Assembly (NCBI GenBank): GCA_002410065.1
Contig: DHQB01000025.1
Location: 1-64,000 of the forward strand
Reading direction: 5' to 3'
From: Bacteroidales bacterium UBA5349
GTDB taxonomy: Bacteria > Bacteroidota > Bacteroidia > Bacteroidales > Tenuifilaceae
Length of the DNA stretch: 64,000 nucleotides
Shown: piece by piece, positions 52,400 through 61,800 of the stretch
Numbering within the stretch: the stretch's first letter is position 1
How the letters are laid out: each line of letters starts with the position of its first letter
Notes under the pieces: model-generated
What the model was told of the DNA's origin: nothing
Databases searched by the model: none
What the model saw: only the letters and a program-made list of their open reading frames with translations
Position numbers and translations under genes: made by a program

Positions 52400-52867
52400 A
52401 TGGCACAGGAAATTGAACGTAAATTTTTGGTGAAGGGCGAGTTTAAACCTTTGTCCAATAAGCAAACTCGTATTACACAGGGTTACCTTTCATCGGTTCC
52501 AGAGCGCACGGTTAGGGTTCGCATAAAGGGCGATAAAGGGTTTATAACCATAAAGGGTATTGGCAGCCAATCCGGCGCAAGCCGTTACGAGTGGGAAAAG
52601 GAAATTCCGGTTGAAGAGGTGAATGAACTGCTAAAAATTTGTGAACCAGGCGTAATTGATAAAATCCGATATCTAGTAACAGTTGGTAAACACACCTTTG
52701 AAGTAGATGAGTTTTTTGGTGATAATCAAGGCCTTACTGTTGCGGAAATTGAGTTAAATTCTGAGGATGAAGCATTTCAGAAACCAAGTTGGCTTGGTGA
52801 TGAGGTAACAGGCGATGCAAAGTATTACAACTCAATGCTAATGAAAAACCCATATACAAAGTGGTAG
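52400..52867 (+). CDS. CYTH-domain inorganic triphosphatase-type enzyme
   Basis: 155 aa, the size of the short bacterial CYTH/TTM family (for example NeuTTM). The substrate-tunnel residues are present: EIERKFLV (ExExK) at 4-11, YLSSVPERTVRVRIKGDKGF, ITIKG, FEVDEF, VAEIEL. This group hydrolyses inorganic tripolyphosphate with Mg or Mn in the cytoplasm. It is coupled to the CYTH-like gene (3-base gap) and followed 30 bases later by an SLC13-type carrier. Confidence 0.88.
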   Translation: MAQEIERKFLVKGEFKPLSNKQTRITQGYLSSVPERTVRVRIKGDKGFITIKGIGSQSGASRYEWEKEIPVEEVNELLKICEPGVIDKIRYLVTVGKHTFEVDEFFGDNQGLTVAEIELNSEDEAFQKPSWLGDEVTGDAKYYNSMLMKNPYTKW

Positions 52868-52897
52868 AAAAAGGTATTTAACCTAAGTTTTTTTTCA

Positions 52898-54535
52898 ATG
52901 AACAAGGAAAATAGTAAAATAAGCACTTACGGAGACAATGGAGACGACCACTTTGACCCGTTGGATATGCACAATTATAGAATTGAGCAACTTCCGGTAA
53001 GGGACAAATCGAGTTTTGAAAAATGGCTGGGTATAATTGGTATTCCTCTGTCAATTATAGTATTCATCCTATTTGCCGTTGTGTTCGACCTCCCATTCCT
53101 TCAGAATATTAATCCAGAAAATCTCGATGTAAAGGCACAAAAAGAGTTTCTGAGAATTGGAACAGAGGCTTTTACCCAAAGTAATGCCTACATGTTAGCC
53201 ATATTTTTAGGATCAATTATCTTATGGATGACACAGGCAATTCCTAATTATCTTACCTCATTAATTCTGATAATATTATTAGTGCTCACCGGGGTTCTCC
53301 CAGAGAAAGAGGCATACGCTCAACTTGGGCATCCGGTAATGTGGCTTAATATCATGTCGTTTGTGCTCGCCAGTATGCTTGTTGAAACAGGAGTTGCCAA
53401 GCGCTTTGCGCTTTGGTTTATTCTTAAGTTTGGCAAAAATGCTGGAACTATTTTCCTTAGTTTCATTGTTATTAACCTTATTCTGTCGGCTTTTATCTCG
53501 GCAACAACAGCTAAAGCGGCCATTCTTCTCCCTATATTCATGGTAATTGCTGCTATATATGGGGCTAGGCAGGGTAAAACACGCAATAATTTTGGCCGAA
53601 GCATTGTTCTTCAAAATCTTTTATATATTAATATTGGCGCTGGCGCCTTTGTTACTGGCTCAGGTGCGAATCTGTTAGCTGCAGCACTTATTGGGGGTGC
53701 TATAGGAGGTTCTGTGTACTTCTCCGATTGGCTCTTTGCCATGTTCCCCATGATGGTAGGACTCATGCTTATTGGCTATATTCTAGCCATGAAAGTTTTC
53801 TTCCCGCTCTCGTCAGAGGAAAGATTACCCCAGATTAAAGGCGGAATGCAAAGGCTAAATGAAGAGTATGTTAAGCTAGGGAAAATAAATTTTCAAGAGG
53901 TTAAGGCAATAGTAATCTTTTTAACCATTCTAGCTTTTTGGGCTACCGATAGGCTACATGGAATAAGTGCAACTGCAGTTGCATTTGTTGGTGCCATTGT
54001 GGGGCTACTACCCCGGATTGGAATTATTAAATGGAACGATGTTGATATCCCCTGGCACTTGCTCCTTTTCTCGGCAGGAGCATACACACTGGGAGCTGGA
54101 CTAGCCATTACCGATCTTCCCCTTTTAAGCGTAAATGCATTTTTTGACAGTATAGGGATAGGCGACAAAACACATTTTTGGAAACTATACATACTCCTTA
54201 CTGGGGTTATGGTGTTCAGTGCGCTTATTTTTCAGTCCAAAACCATGCGGGCGATGATCTTCATCCCAATTTCTATTGGCGTTGCCAATAGATTTGGTTT
54301 TAGCGTTATAAGCCTTGCACTACCTGTAGCATTCATGATTGAACATGTGTATGTACTTCCTTTCAACAGCAAACCAGCAGCCTTACTTTATGAAACCAAT
54401 CAGTACAGCTTAACCGATACCTTTAAGTATGGCATTACCATGATGACAATTGCGTGGATATTAATTATTGTTGCGGGTGAAACTTGGTTCCGTTTTCTAG
54501 GTATAACACCAAACGGAGTATTTGCATTTTTCTAA
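52898..54535 (+). CDS. SLC13/DASS-family sodium:anion symporter
   Basis: 545 aa with about 11-12 hydrophobic helices. It has a long charged N-terminus (1-45), helices from about 46, and the family's two hairpin regions: SAFISATTAKAAILLPIFMV and, in the second half, SKTMRAMIFIPISIGVANRF. The NPxx/SNT motifs typical of the family are partly changed (SATT and SKTM in place of SNT). Substrates in the family are dicarboxylates, sulfate or phosphate. Because of its neighbours I favour phosphate or a phosphorylated or divalent anion, with low certainty. Confidence 0.8.
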   Translation: MNKENSKISTYGDNGDDHFDPLDMHNYRIEQLPVRDKSSFEKWLGIIGIPLSIIVFILFAVVFDLPFLQNINPENLDVKAQKEFLRIGTEAFTQSNAYMLAIFLGSIILWMTQAIPNYLTSLILIILLVLTGVLPEKEAYAQLGHPVMWLNIMSFVLASMLVETGVAKRFALWFILKFGKNAGTIFLSFIVINLILSAFISATTAKAAILLPIFMVIAAIYGARQGKTRNNFGRSIVLQNLLYINIGAGAFVTGSGANLLAAALIGGAIGGSVYFSDWLFAMFPMMVGLMLIGYILAMKVFFPLSSEERLPQIKGGMQRLNEEYVKLGKINFQEVKAIVIFLTILAFWATDRLHGISATAVAFVGAIVGLLPRIGIIKWNDVDIPWHLLLFSAGAYTLGAGLAITDLPLLSVNAFFDSIGIGDKTHFWKLYILLTGVMVFSALIFQSKTMRAMIFIPISIGVANRFGFSVISLALPVAFMIEHVYVLPFNSKPAALLYETNQYSLTDTFKYGITMMTIAWILIIVAGETWFRFLGITPNGVFAFF

Positions 54536-54564
54536 TTTTAATAAAATTTGAAAGGATTTAAGAT

Positions 54565-56019
54565 ATGGGACAACTACTGAAAAATATGAAGATTAGCACT
54601 AAGCTAAATTTATTATTTGGAATTTTCTTGGTTTTTGCCCTTATCTCTCTTTATGCCCTTTATAAAAGTCAAATTAATAAAACCTTTAGCGACACCCATT
54701 CCTTCATGACCGAAAGCATGCATGATATTAATGAAATTATGCATTACGTGGATAACTTTACAGAAGAATCGGGTTTTACCGAGGAAGACTATAAATTACT
54801 TAAACCCTTTTTTAGCAAAAAAACTTACTATAAAACTGGTTATCCTTTTTTAGTTACCCGATCGGGTGACTACCTTATTCACCCTAATAAAGAGGGCACA
54901 AACGAACTTGATTCCAAGAATCATACATCTAGACTAACGTATGGAGAGGGTTATGGATATTTCAGGTACAACTACTCCGTTGATGGTAGGCCAAAGTGGC
55001 AATACGTTGGTTATTTCAAGCCCTACGATGCCTACGTTACTGTAACGTTTTATGAAGATGAACTTTTTGAAAACTTGTTGCGCTTAAAAGTGCTTTTTAT
55101 TGCATTCTCAGCTCTTTCTGTTATTTTAATGCTAGTACTGCGAGTTTTTATTAGGAAAATAGTAAGAGACCTTAGAAAAGGAGTGGAGTTTGCTGTAGAG
55201 GTTTCTAATGGCAATTTGTTGGCAGAAGTGGATATAAAACAAAACGATGAGATTGGGGACTTGGCTAATGCGCTTAGAATGATGGCAGCAAGAATTAGAG
55301 ATATTATTGAGACCGTTAAAACCATTTCTGAAAACATGCTAAATGTAGGTGAAGAACTAAATTCATCAGCTATCAATTTCTCTGAGGCTTCAAGACAGCA
55401 GGCATCAGCAGCTGAAGAAATTGGCTCATCAATGGAAGAGATGTCCTCAAATATTAGCCAAAATACTGAAAATGCTAAAAGCGCCAACAAAATATCGGGC
55501 GGCATAGCATCAGGATTAAAAATGTTTGAAACAACGTCGTTGGAAAGCCTCTCTTCCATTAAGAATATCTCTGAAAAAATTCACATTATCAACGACATTG
55601 CTTTTCAAACCAATATACTAGCACTAAACGCAGCGGTTGAAGCCGCAAGAGCTGGCGAATTCGGAAAAGGGTTTTCAGTGGTTGCATCCGAAGTAAAGAA
55701 ACTGGCAGAACGCAGTAAGGTGGCAGCCGACGAAATAATTCTGCTTGCTTCAAGTAGCCTTAATGTCACAAAAAAGTCGTCGGAATTAACGGCACAGCTT
55801 ATTCCCGACATTGTAAATAGTGCATCTCTTATTCAGGAGGTATCTTCGGCAAGTATAGAGCAAAATGCAGGGGCAAACCAAATTAATACTGCGATACAAC
55901 AACTTAGCCAAGCTACTCAACAAAACGCTAATTCAACGAAAGACCTTGTTACTAGCTCTGAAGAGCTAAAAAAACTTGCTGAGGAGTTAAATTCAATGAT
56001 AAGTCATTTTACGCTTTAG
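54565..56019 (+). CDS. Methyl-accepting chemotaxis protein with Cache sensor
   Basis: 484 aa. Transmembrane helix (about 12-30), periplasmic Cache-type domain (about 35-170; FFSKKTYYKTGYPFLVTRSG, DYLIHPN), second helix (about 178-198), HAMP (about 200-250), and the signalling tip with the conserved hairpin INDIAFQTNILALNAAVEAA, RAGEFGKGFSVVASEVKKLA. Methylation-site candidates flank the tip (for example ASAAEEIGSSMEEM). No CheA/CheW or motility genes are nearby, so it probably feeds a distant array. It begins 29 bases after the SLC13-type gene, so co-transcription with the transport cluster is possible. Confidence 0.9.
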   Translation: MGQLLKNMKISTKLNLLFGIFLVFALISLYALYKSQINKTFSDTHSFMTESMHDINEIMHYVDNFTEESGFTEEDYKLLKPFFSKKTYYKTGYPFLVTRSGDYLIHPNKEGTNELDSKNHTSRLTYGEGYGYFRYNYSVDGRPKWQYVGYFKPYDAYVTVTFYEDELFENLLRLKVLFIAFSALSVILMLVLRVFIRKIVRDLRKGVEFAVEVSNGNLLAEVDIKQNDEIGDLANALRMMAARIRDIIETVKTISENMLNVGEELNSSAINFSEASRQQASAAEEIGSSMEEMSSNISQNTENAKSANKISGGIASGLKMFETTSLESLSSIKNISEKIHIINDIAFQTNILALNAAVEAARAGEFGKGFSVVASEVKKLAERSKVAADEIILLASSSLNVTKKSSELTAQLIPDIVNSASLIQEVSSASIEQNAGANQINTAIQQLSQATQQNANSTKDLVTSSEELKKLAEELNSMISHFTL

Positions 56020-56038
56020 CTTAACACGAATAGTTATT

Positions 56039-56950
56039 ATGGAAAGACTCTTTCTGATATTTTCTTTTGCAGTACTCTCAACTAGTGCTATGGTTAGCTG
56101 TGTTAAAGATGCTCCTTTAAATGACGATATAAAAGAGATTAAGGTTACGACTCTGGACATTAAAACACTGGGCCGACTTACAGCAGATCTGGTAGAAACC
56201 TCTGGAATTGTTGTTTATGAGCCTAACAGAATATGGTCGCATAACGATAAGGGTAACACCAACCAATTATTTTTGGTTGATACCACTGGAGCATTAATAA
56301 AAACAATTACTGTAACCAATGCGCAAAATATAGACTGGGAAGATTTGGCCGTTGATACACAGGGACGTATCTATATTAATAACGCTGGAAATAACAATAA
56401 CTCTCGCACAAAACTTTCAATTTACCGAATTCCAAATCCCAACTTAATTGAAGGAATTACCGTTCAGGCAGAAATTATCAGATTTACTTATGAGGATCAA
56501 ACCAAATTTCCCCCTCTCAACTCGAACAAAAACTTTGACGTTGAGGCAATTATCTGGAAAAACGACAGTATTCACCTTTTCACAAAGGACAGAAGCACAC
56601 CTTACACTGGTTACACGAAAAACTATATAGTTCCATCAACTCCCGGTAATTATACTGCAATGCTAGTTGATTCATTCTTTATTGAGAGCATTAACTACCC
56701 TGCACCTGTAACTGCTGCTGATATAAATCTTGAAACGGGCGAGCTCGTATTGCTAACAAAAGACAGGATACTTTCGTTTACCAACTACCCTGGGAGTAAG
56801 TTTTTTAAAGGTGATATTATTGATTATCGGCTTACCTCAAGCGTTGGGCAGGTAGAGGCAATTAGCTTTGTGAACAAACAAAAACTATACATTACTGAAG
56901 AGGGTTCTAGTAGTTTACCTGGAAATATTTATAAAGTTATTCTGCCTTAA
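56039..56950 (+). CDS. Beta-propeller-like lipoprotein, function unknown
   Basis: 303 aa. The lipoprotein signal ends SAMVSCVKD (Cys about 21). The rest has six or so blade-like repeats: SGIVVYEPNRIWSHNDKGNT, IDWEDLAVDTQGRIYINNAG, NFDVEAIIWKNDSIHLFTKD, AADINLETGELVLLTKD, QVEAISFVNKQKLYITEEGS. This resembles SdiA-regulated/NHL-like propellers. I do not recognise a specific function. It starts 19 bases after the chemoreceptor. Confidence 0.65.
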   Translation: MERLFLIFSFAVLSTSAMVSCVKDAPLNDDIKEIKVTTLDIKTLGRLTADLVETSGIVVYEPNRIWSHNDKGNTNQLFLVDTTGALIKTITVTNAQNIDWEDLAVDTQGRIYINNAGNNNNSRTKLSIYRIPNPNLIEGITVQAEIIRFTYEDQTKFPPLNSNKNFDVEAIIWKNDSIHLFTKDRSTPYTGYTKNYIVPSTPGNYTAMLVDSFFIESINYPAPVTAADINLETGELVLLTKDRILSFTNYPGSKFFKGDIIDYRLTSSVGQVEAISFVNKQKLYITEEGSSSLPGNIYKVILP

Positions 56951-57014
56951 AATAATGGATAACAAACATTTATCGAATTTTCAGGAGTAATCTTGAGCAA
57001 TAAAACATTTCAAA

Positions 57015-58484
57015 ATGATTGAAGAATCAGTAAAAATACACGATAAATTCTCTCTTGAGATAAAGTTGGGATTAAACGCACGTAGAAAACAACAGATAAG
57101 TGATTTTGAGTTTAACACCTGGATATTCCTACCAAGTAGTCTCGGTATAAATCCATCAACTTACGAGAAACGACACTTTTACAGGGATGTGAATTCTAAT
57201 ATACGCCTAATCACCCCCGTTTATCTTCTGCGCGACATTGCAGGCGAGAAAAATACTCCATTCACAATTCTACAAAAATCGTTTGAGAATCTTTCAGCCG
57301 ATCCCACACGCACGAATTCGGCCGAATATGAATATCAAATAAAAATGTTTCTATCCATTCTTAAAAGTGCACTTCGAGACGATATTGCGCATATTATCAA
57401 AAACACTTTTAACGAGGATAATGATTATTTAATTGAAAGTTATATAAATAATATTCAGTTAATTACAGCAAAATACCGAAGCCTTAGAAGAATAATAAAT
57501 ACTCCTACCGTTAGTAAATATCTGCTCAACTTCTATCAGTTTGGCGACGAGTTTATGAGTAATCTAATAGAGCAGCATACCTTCAAACTACTCCGCGATT
57601 TGGAGAAAAGCAACCATGAGGATACTGCTCAAATTAGAGGTACAATAGTTGCAGTAATTAATAAGGAAATTGAGTACAAAAAAGACAAAGGGTTTTCAGT
57701 GGCTGAACAAGATGACCCAAATCGGAATAGGGATATGATTTTTCGCCTAGGACTGCTGAAAAAATTTGCCGATAACGAACTCTTTCTCACTGCAAACAAG
57801 AAAAAAGATGGCATACTTGTGGAGCAAGTGTACTACAGTATTGCTGCAGGAATTTCAATGATTTTTGCCACTGGAATTGCTTTCTCTTTTCAGTTAAAAT
57901 ATGGGAATTTCACCATGCCATTCTTTGTAGCGCTTGTTGTTGGCTACATGCTAAAGGATAGGATTAAAGAACTGGGACGTTACTATTTTTCTTACAAACT
58001 CGGAAGAAGTTACTTCGATCATAAAACCAAAATAAGCTTAAAAGGTACGCATATTGGATGGAGCAAAGAGTCCGTGGACTTCATTACCGAGGATAAAGTG
58101 CCTGATGAAGTTCTAAAACTTCGCGATAGATCTGCCATTCTTGAAGCAAATAATCGTGCCTTTACTGAGAGGATAATTCTTTACCGAAAACTTGTTCGAA
58201 TCTTCAGGGAAAAGTTAGATAGTTCCATTCAATACAATACCACAGGTATAAATGATATTATTAGATTTAACATCTCTAACTATATCACCAAAATGGACAA
58301 TTCAGATTTTCCTCTTTTTGTTACCGGTGATGATAATTCGGTTAAAATAATTATGGGCGAGAGAGTATATTATCTGAATCTACTCATGCAGTTTAAAAAC
58401 GATGGCCAACTTGTTTACAAGCGTTACAGGGTTGCCTTAAACAGAGATGGAATAATTGATATTGAAAAAATTAAATATCAATAA
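57015..58484 (+). CDS. Unrecognised membrane protein with two-helix hairpin
   Basis: 489 aa, no signal peptide. The N-terminal 270 residues are charged and helical (DKFSLEIKLGLNARRKQQIS). Two hydrophobic helices at about 275-295 and 300-320 (ISMIFATGIAFSFQL; FTMPFFVALVVGYMLKD) form a hairpin, and a 170-residue C-terminal region of mixed alpha/beta (GDDNSVKIIMGERVYYLNLL) follows, probably cytoplasmic. I do not recognise the family. It stands between the propeller lipoprotein and the CvfB-like gene with gaps of 64 and 150 bases. Confidence 0.6.
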   Translation: MIEESVKIHDKFSLEIKLGLNARRKQQISDFEFNTWIFLPSSLGINPSTYEKRHFYRDVNSNIRLITPVYLLRDIAGEKNTPFTILQKSFENLSADPTRTNSAEYEYQIKMFLSILKSALRDDIAHIIKNTFNEDNDYLIESYINNIQLITAKYRSLRRIINTPTVSKYLLNFYQFGDEFMSNLIEQHTFKLLRDLEKSNHEDTAQIRGTIVAVINKEIEYKKDKGFSVAEQDDPNRNRDMIFRLGLLKKFADNELFLTANKKKDGILVEQVYYSIAAGISMIFATGIAFSFQLKYGNFTMPFFVALVVGYMLKDRIKELGRYYFSYKLGRSYFDHKTKISLKGTHIGWSKESVDFITEDKVPDEVLKLRDRSAILEANNRAFTERIILYRKLVRIFREKLDSSIQYNTTGINDIIRFNISNYITKMDNSDFPLFVTGDDNSVKIIMGERVYYLNLLMQFKNDGQLVYKRYRVALNRDGIIDIEKIKYQ

Positions 58485-58634
58485 TTGGGCGAAGAGAACT
58501 TACGGCGAAAAAAGAAAACCCATAAATACTTGAGGTCCAATTAGAGGTATCTGTTTCTGCTATAGTATCAACAAAAAGCACCATGGCTTAAAATGCCATT
58601 AAAAATACCCTACCTTTACAGCAAACAAAAAACA

Positions 58635-59471
58635 ATGGCAAATATTGGGCAACGCAATCAGCTGAAGGTAGTTAAGCAACTCGATTTTGGCTGCTACCTC
58701 GATGGTGGAGAGCATGGAGAAATACTAATCCCTCGTCGTTACGTTCCTGAGGGAACCGAAGTTGATGATATACTCGATGTATTTATCTACTTCGATTCAG
58801 AGGACAGAATAATTGCAACCACCGAACAGCCCTATATTATGCTTAACGAAATTGCCAAACTAAAGGTGGTTTCGATTACCAGTGCGGGAGCTTTTCTCGA
58901 TTGGGGCCTCACAAAAGATATCTTCGTTCCTTTCCGCGAGCAAAAACAGCGCATGGAAGAAGGCAAGTGGTATATTGTTGCACTTTATATCGATCATGAG
59001 ACTAATCGCTTGGTTGCTTCGGCCAAAATTGAGAAATTTGTTGATAATACACCTCCCGAATACAATGTTGGGCAAGAGGTTGATCTAGTAATCTACTCAC
59101 AAACAGATTTAGGGTATTCGGCAATTATAAACAGTTCCCACTGGGGCATACTTTACAACAACGAGGTATTTAGCCGGCTCCGAATTGGTGATAAGGTTAA
59201 GGGCTACATTAAAAAGGTTCGCGATGACGATAAGATTGACCTGATACTGAATAAACCAGGGTATGAAAAAATTGATAGTATTTCGCAATCAATACTCGAA
59301 AGATTGAATCAAAGCAAAGGCTTTCTGTCGCTAACCGATAAAAGTGATCCCGAAACCATTTACTTTTTTCTTGGGATTAGCAAAAAAGTTTTTAAAAAGG
59401 CCATTGGGTCACTTTATAAAGCAAGGCTCATTAGTATTGATGATGATGGGATACGGCTGATAAAAAAATAG
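58635..59471 (+). CDS. CvfB-like S1 RNA-binding protein
   Basis: About 278 aa from ATG 58635; the frame is open 14 codons upstream, but homologues begin near MANIGQRNQLKVV. Three S1-like OB folds (about 1-65, 68-135, 140-210; GCYLDGGEHGEILIPRRYVP, GAFLDWGLTKDIFVPFREQ, GYIKKVRDDDKIDLIL) are followed by a winged helix (about 225-278; KSDPETIYFFLGISKKVFKK, AIGSLYKARLI). This is the YitL/CvfB layout, linked to RNA binding and gene expression in Gram-positives. Cytoplasmic; exact targets unknown. Confidence 0.9.
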   Translation: MANIGQRNQLKVVKQLDFGCYLDGGEHGEILIPRRYVPEGTEVDDILDVFIYFDSEDRIIATTEQPYIMLNEIAKLKVVSITSAGAFLDWGLTKDIFVPFREQKQRMEEGKWYIVALYIDHETNRLVASAKIEKFVDNTPPEYNVGQEVDLVIYSQTDLGYSAIINSSHWGILYNNEVFSRLRIGDKVKGYIKKVRDDDKIDLILNKPGYEKIDSISQSILERLNQSKGFLSLTDKSDPETIYFFLGISKKVFKKAIGSLYKARLISIDDDGIRLIKK

Positions 59472-59477
59472 AAAAAA

Positions 59478-59840
59478 TTAGTATTGCCCTGTAGAAAGCA
59501 AAACCAGAGTACAATCAAAGGATACTTCAATCCCCTTTTGCTTTGCAAGTTTAAATAATTCAGGATTTTCTGTCCCAGGGTTAAAAATAATACGTTTAGG
59601 GTTCAGGTTGATGATATAATCGAGGTACTGCTCCTGCTTAAACCTATTTAGGTAAAGGGTTACAGTATGAATATCGGTAGGGAATACCAGATAATCGAAA
59701 ATGGGAATACCCTCAACCACATCCTGCCTTGGACCAATAGCCACAACCTCAAACCCATGCTTTACCAAACTCTTTATAGCCAGCAACGAGAATCGCCCAG
59801 GCTTACTACTTGCACCAAGTACAAGAGTTTTTTTATTCAT
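59478..59840 (-). CDS. CoA-binding domain protein (YccU-like)
   Basis: 120 aa. Rossmann fold of the CoA_binding family: TLVLGASSKPGRFSLLAIKS, VAIGPRQDVVEGIPIF, LNPKRIIFNPGTENPELFKL, CTLVLLS. It starts 8 bases inside the end of ispF and is last in the minus-strand run. Function not known beyond CoA binding in relatives. Confidence 0.88.
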   Translation of the reverse strand: MNKKTLVLGASSKPGRFSLLAIKSLVKHGFEVVAIGPRQDVVEGIPIFDYLVFPTDIHTVTLYLNRFKQEQYLDYIINLNPKRIIFNPGTENPELFKLAKQKGIEVSFDCTLVLLSTGQY

Positions 59841-60324
59841 GCTTGGTTACTTTTACAAGCATTACCACAGCATATGCCGACACGCCTTCCTCCCTTCCAA
59901 CAAAGCCAAGACTCTCGGTTGTTGTAGCCTTTACCGAAACCGTCCCCTCGGGCAGATCTAAAATCTGCTCTAGAGTTCTCTGCATTTCTGGGATAATCTC
60001 TTTAAGCTTAGGTTTTTGAAGACAAATAGTTGAGTCGATATTGCCTATGCTATAGCCTTTGTTTGCAATGATAGATTGCACGCTCTTTAGCAATATCTTG
60101 CTATCGACACCCTTGAGGTTAGGATCGGTATCAGGAAAATGGTAACCAATATCGCGCATGGCAACAGCACCAAGCATTGCATCGCATATGGCGTGAATAA
60201 GAACATCGCCATCGGAGTGCCCAACCGAACCTTTTGAATGAGGAATCTCAATACCGCCTAGCCAAAACCTGTAGCCTTTGGCTAATTTATGAACATCGTA
60301 TCCAACACCTACTCTAAAGCTCAT
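59833..60324 (-). CDS. ispF: 2-C-methyl-D-erythritol 2,4-cyclodiphosphate synthase
   Basis: 163 aa, normal length. MEP-pathway enzyme forming the cyclic diphosphate for isoprenoids. Seen: GYDVHKL (Asp and His zinc ligands), HSDGDVLIHAICDAMLGA (His ligand and substrate contact), FPDTDPNLKGVDS, and the C-terminal TTTESLGFVGREEGVSAYAV. It starts 4 bases inside the end of porV, an ATGA overlap, which makes it translationally coupled to a secretion gene. Confidence 0.96.
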   Translation of the reverse strand: MSFRVGVGYDVHKLAKGYRFWLGGIEIPHSKGSVGHSDGDVLIHAICDAMLGAVAMRDIGYHFPDTDPNLKGVDSKILLKSVQSIIANKGYSIGNIDSTICLQKPKLKEIIPEMQRTLEQILDLPEGTVSVKATTTESLGFVGREEGVSAYAVVMLVKVTKHE

Positions 60325-61523
60325 CTCTTCCTTTTTGCTCGTCCTGTAGATTTATCGAAATCAAAGCCAAGTGTAAAACGAACGGTATTGGCCAATGGGT
60401 TTGTATGCCCTCCCCTTGGAACTAAATATGCAAAATCGAGCTTAAATATATTATACTTAACCCCAGCACCAATGGTAAAATACTTTCTATTCCCTTTGGT
60501 CATATGCTCATCGAAGTAACCACCCCTAACAGCAAACTGACCAGAATAGGAATACTCAACCCCAACGCCATAGCTTATCTCACGTAATTCTTCTTTATAG
60601 CCACCTGGAGCATCGTAGAATGACTGCAGCATACCGCTAATTACTGAAACATTAGGGTCCATACCAGAGGTAATTAAATCAGAATTATCAAAATCATCGT
60701 AACGTGGAGGAGTAGGCACTAATAGTTTATTCCCATCAACAAGAAATGATACCTGATTATACTCATCCATGTCAAATGTAAAACGGCCACCTAACCGGAG
60801 ATTGGTTGGAATAAAATCCTTTGTTTGGTCGTCGTTGTATGAGAGTTTAGTCCCAATGTTTGAAATGTGTAATCCAAATGCAAGTTCTCCATTGTTTTTA
60901 TCAATCTTCACAGGAGTTTGATAGTATGTGGATATGCTTGCAGCATATGATTGCCCAGACTTGGCAGCAGATTGCCCCTGTTGGGCAAACCCCCCTGTTA
61001 AATCGGAATGAATAAACTTAAAGCCCACACTACCCCCAATCTTCTCTGAGAATTTACGCGAGTAGGCCATATCAAAAGCAAACTCATTGGCATTATGGGT
61101 CTTAATAGGTTCTGGGTTAGTTTCGCTAGTGAAAATTATCTCGCCTAGGGAGAAGTACAACAAGGAAGCGCTCACAACCTGTTGCTCATCAAACTTATAG
61201 TAGCCGACCAAATAGGTTAGATCAATATCGTTAATTAAATTTCTGAGCCAAGGGGTATAGGAAAGGGAGAGTCCCCATTCATTCTCGGTAAAGGCATACT
61301 TTGAAGGATTCCAATGCTGGCTGTTAATGTCGGGCTTTGAAGCTACACCCACATCGCCCATAGATCCAGCTCGTGAGTCGGGAGCAATCATCAGAAATGG
61401 AACGGCAACCTTAAGCGCATTGGGGGCACCAAGAAGCGAAACATCCTCATTAAACTGCCCCAGAACAACCATGTTGCTTATTACTAAAAAGAAAAGTAAT
61501 CCTAAAAAAACTTTTTTTATCAT
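60321..61523 (-). CDS. porV: Type IX secretion outer-membrane protein PorV (LptO)
   Basis: About 400 aa from ATG 61523; the ORF is open to 61601, but the signal peptide MIKKVFLGLLFFLVISNMVV starts here and ends VLGQ. Barrel landmarks of PorV: FLMIAPDSRAGSMGDVGVAS, PDINSQHWNPSKYAF, LSYTPWLRNL, and a C-terminus ending GFDFDKSTGRAKRKR. PorV shuttles cargo from the Sov translocon to the attachment complex with PorU. porU lies just upstream on the same strand (278-base gap), the order seen in many Bacteroidota. Confidence 0.93.
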   Translation of the reverse strand: MIKKVFLGLLFFLVISNMVVLGQFNEDVSLLGAPNALKVAVPFLMIAPDSRAGSMGDVGVASKPDINSQHWNPSKYAFTENEWGLSLSYTPWLRNLINDIDLTYLVGYYKFDEQQVVSASLLYFSLGEIIFTSETNPEPIKTHNANEFAFDMAYSRKFSEKIGGSVGFKFIHSDLTGGFAQQGQSAAKSGQSYAASISTYYQTPVKIDKNNGELAFGLHISNIGTKLSYNDDQTKDFIPTNLRLGGRFTFDMDEYNQVSFLVDGNKLLVPTPPRYDDFDNSDLITSGMDPNVSVISGMLQSFYDAPGGYKEELREISYGVGVEYSYSGQFAVRGGYFDEHMTKGNRKYFTIGAGVKYNIFKLDFAYLVPRGGHTNPLANTVRFTLGFDFDKSTGRAKRKR

Positions 61524-61800
61524 GCTTAAAAATTTGAGTGCAAAATTAGTTGAATATTTATAACAACCCAAAAACTCAATTGTTATTGCAAAACCATGCA
61601 ATAAATTTTGGTATAATTAATTGCCAGTAAATTCAACGGAAATATATAAAAACAAATGATTCAGATCGGTTTGGGCTGTGACTATGTTAAACCTATCTTT
61701 TTTTGCTGTGCCAAGTAAATACATAATCTATTATCCTCTGCTAAATAAGATTAAGTCTGACAGCAGCACAGAAATTGCTGCTATTGAGGAATAACCCATT

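Noticed and set aside
61761..61782. AGCAG/CTGCT hairpin after porU as a terminator
   Set aside because: Short imperfect stem and no T run on the minus strand.
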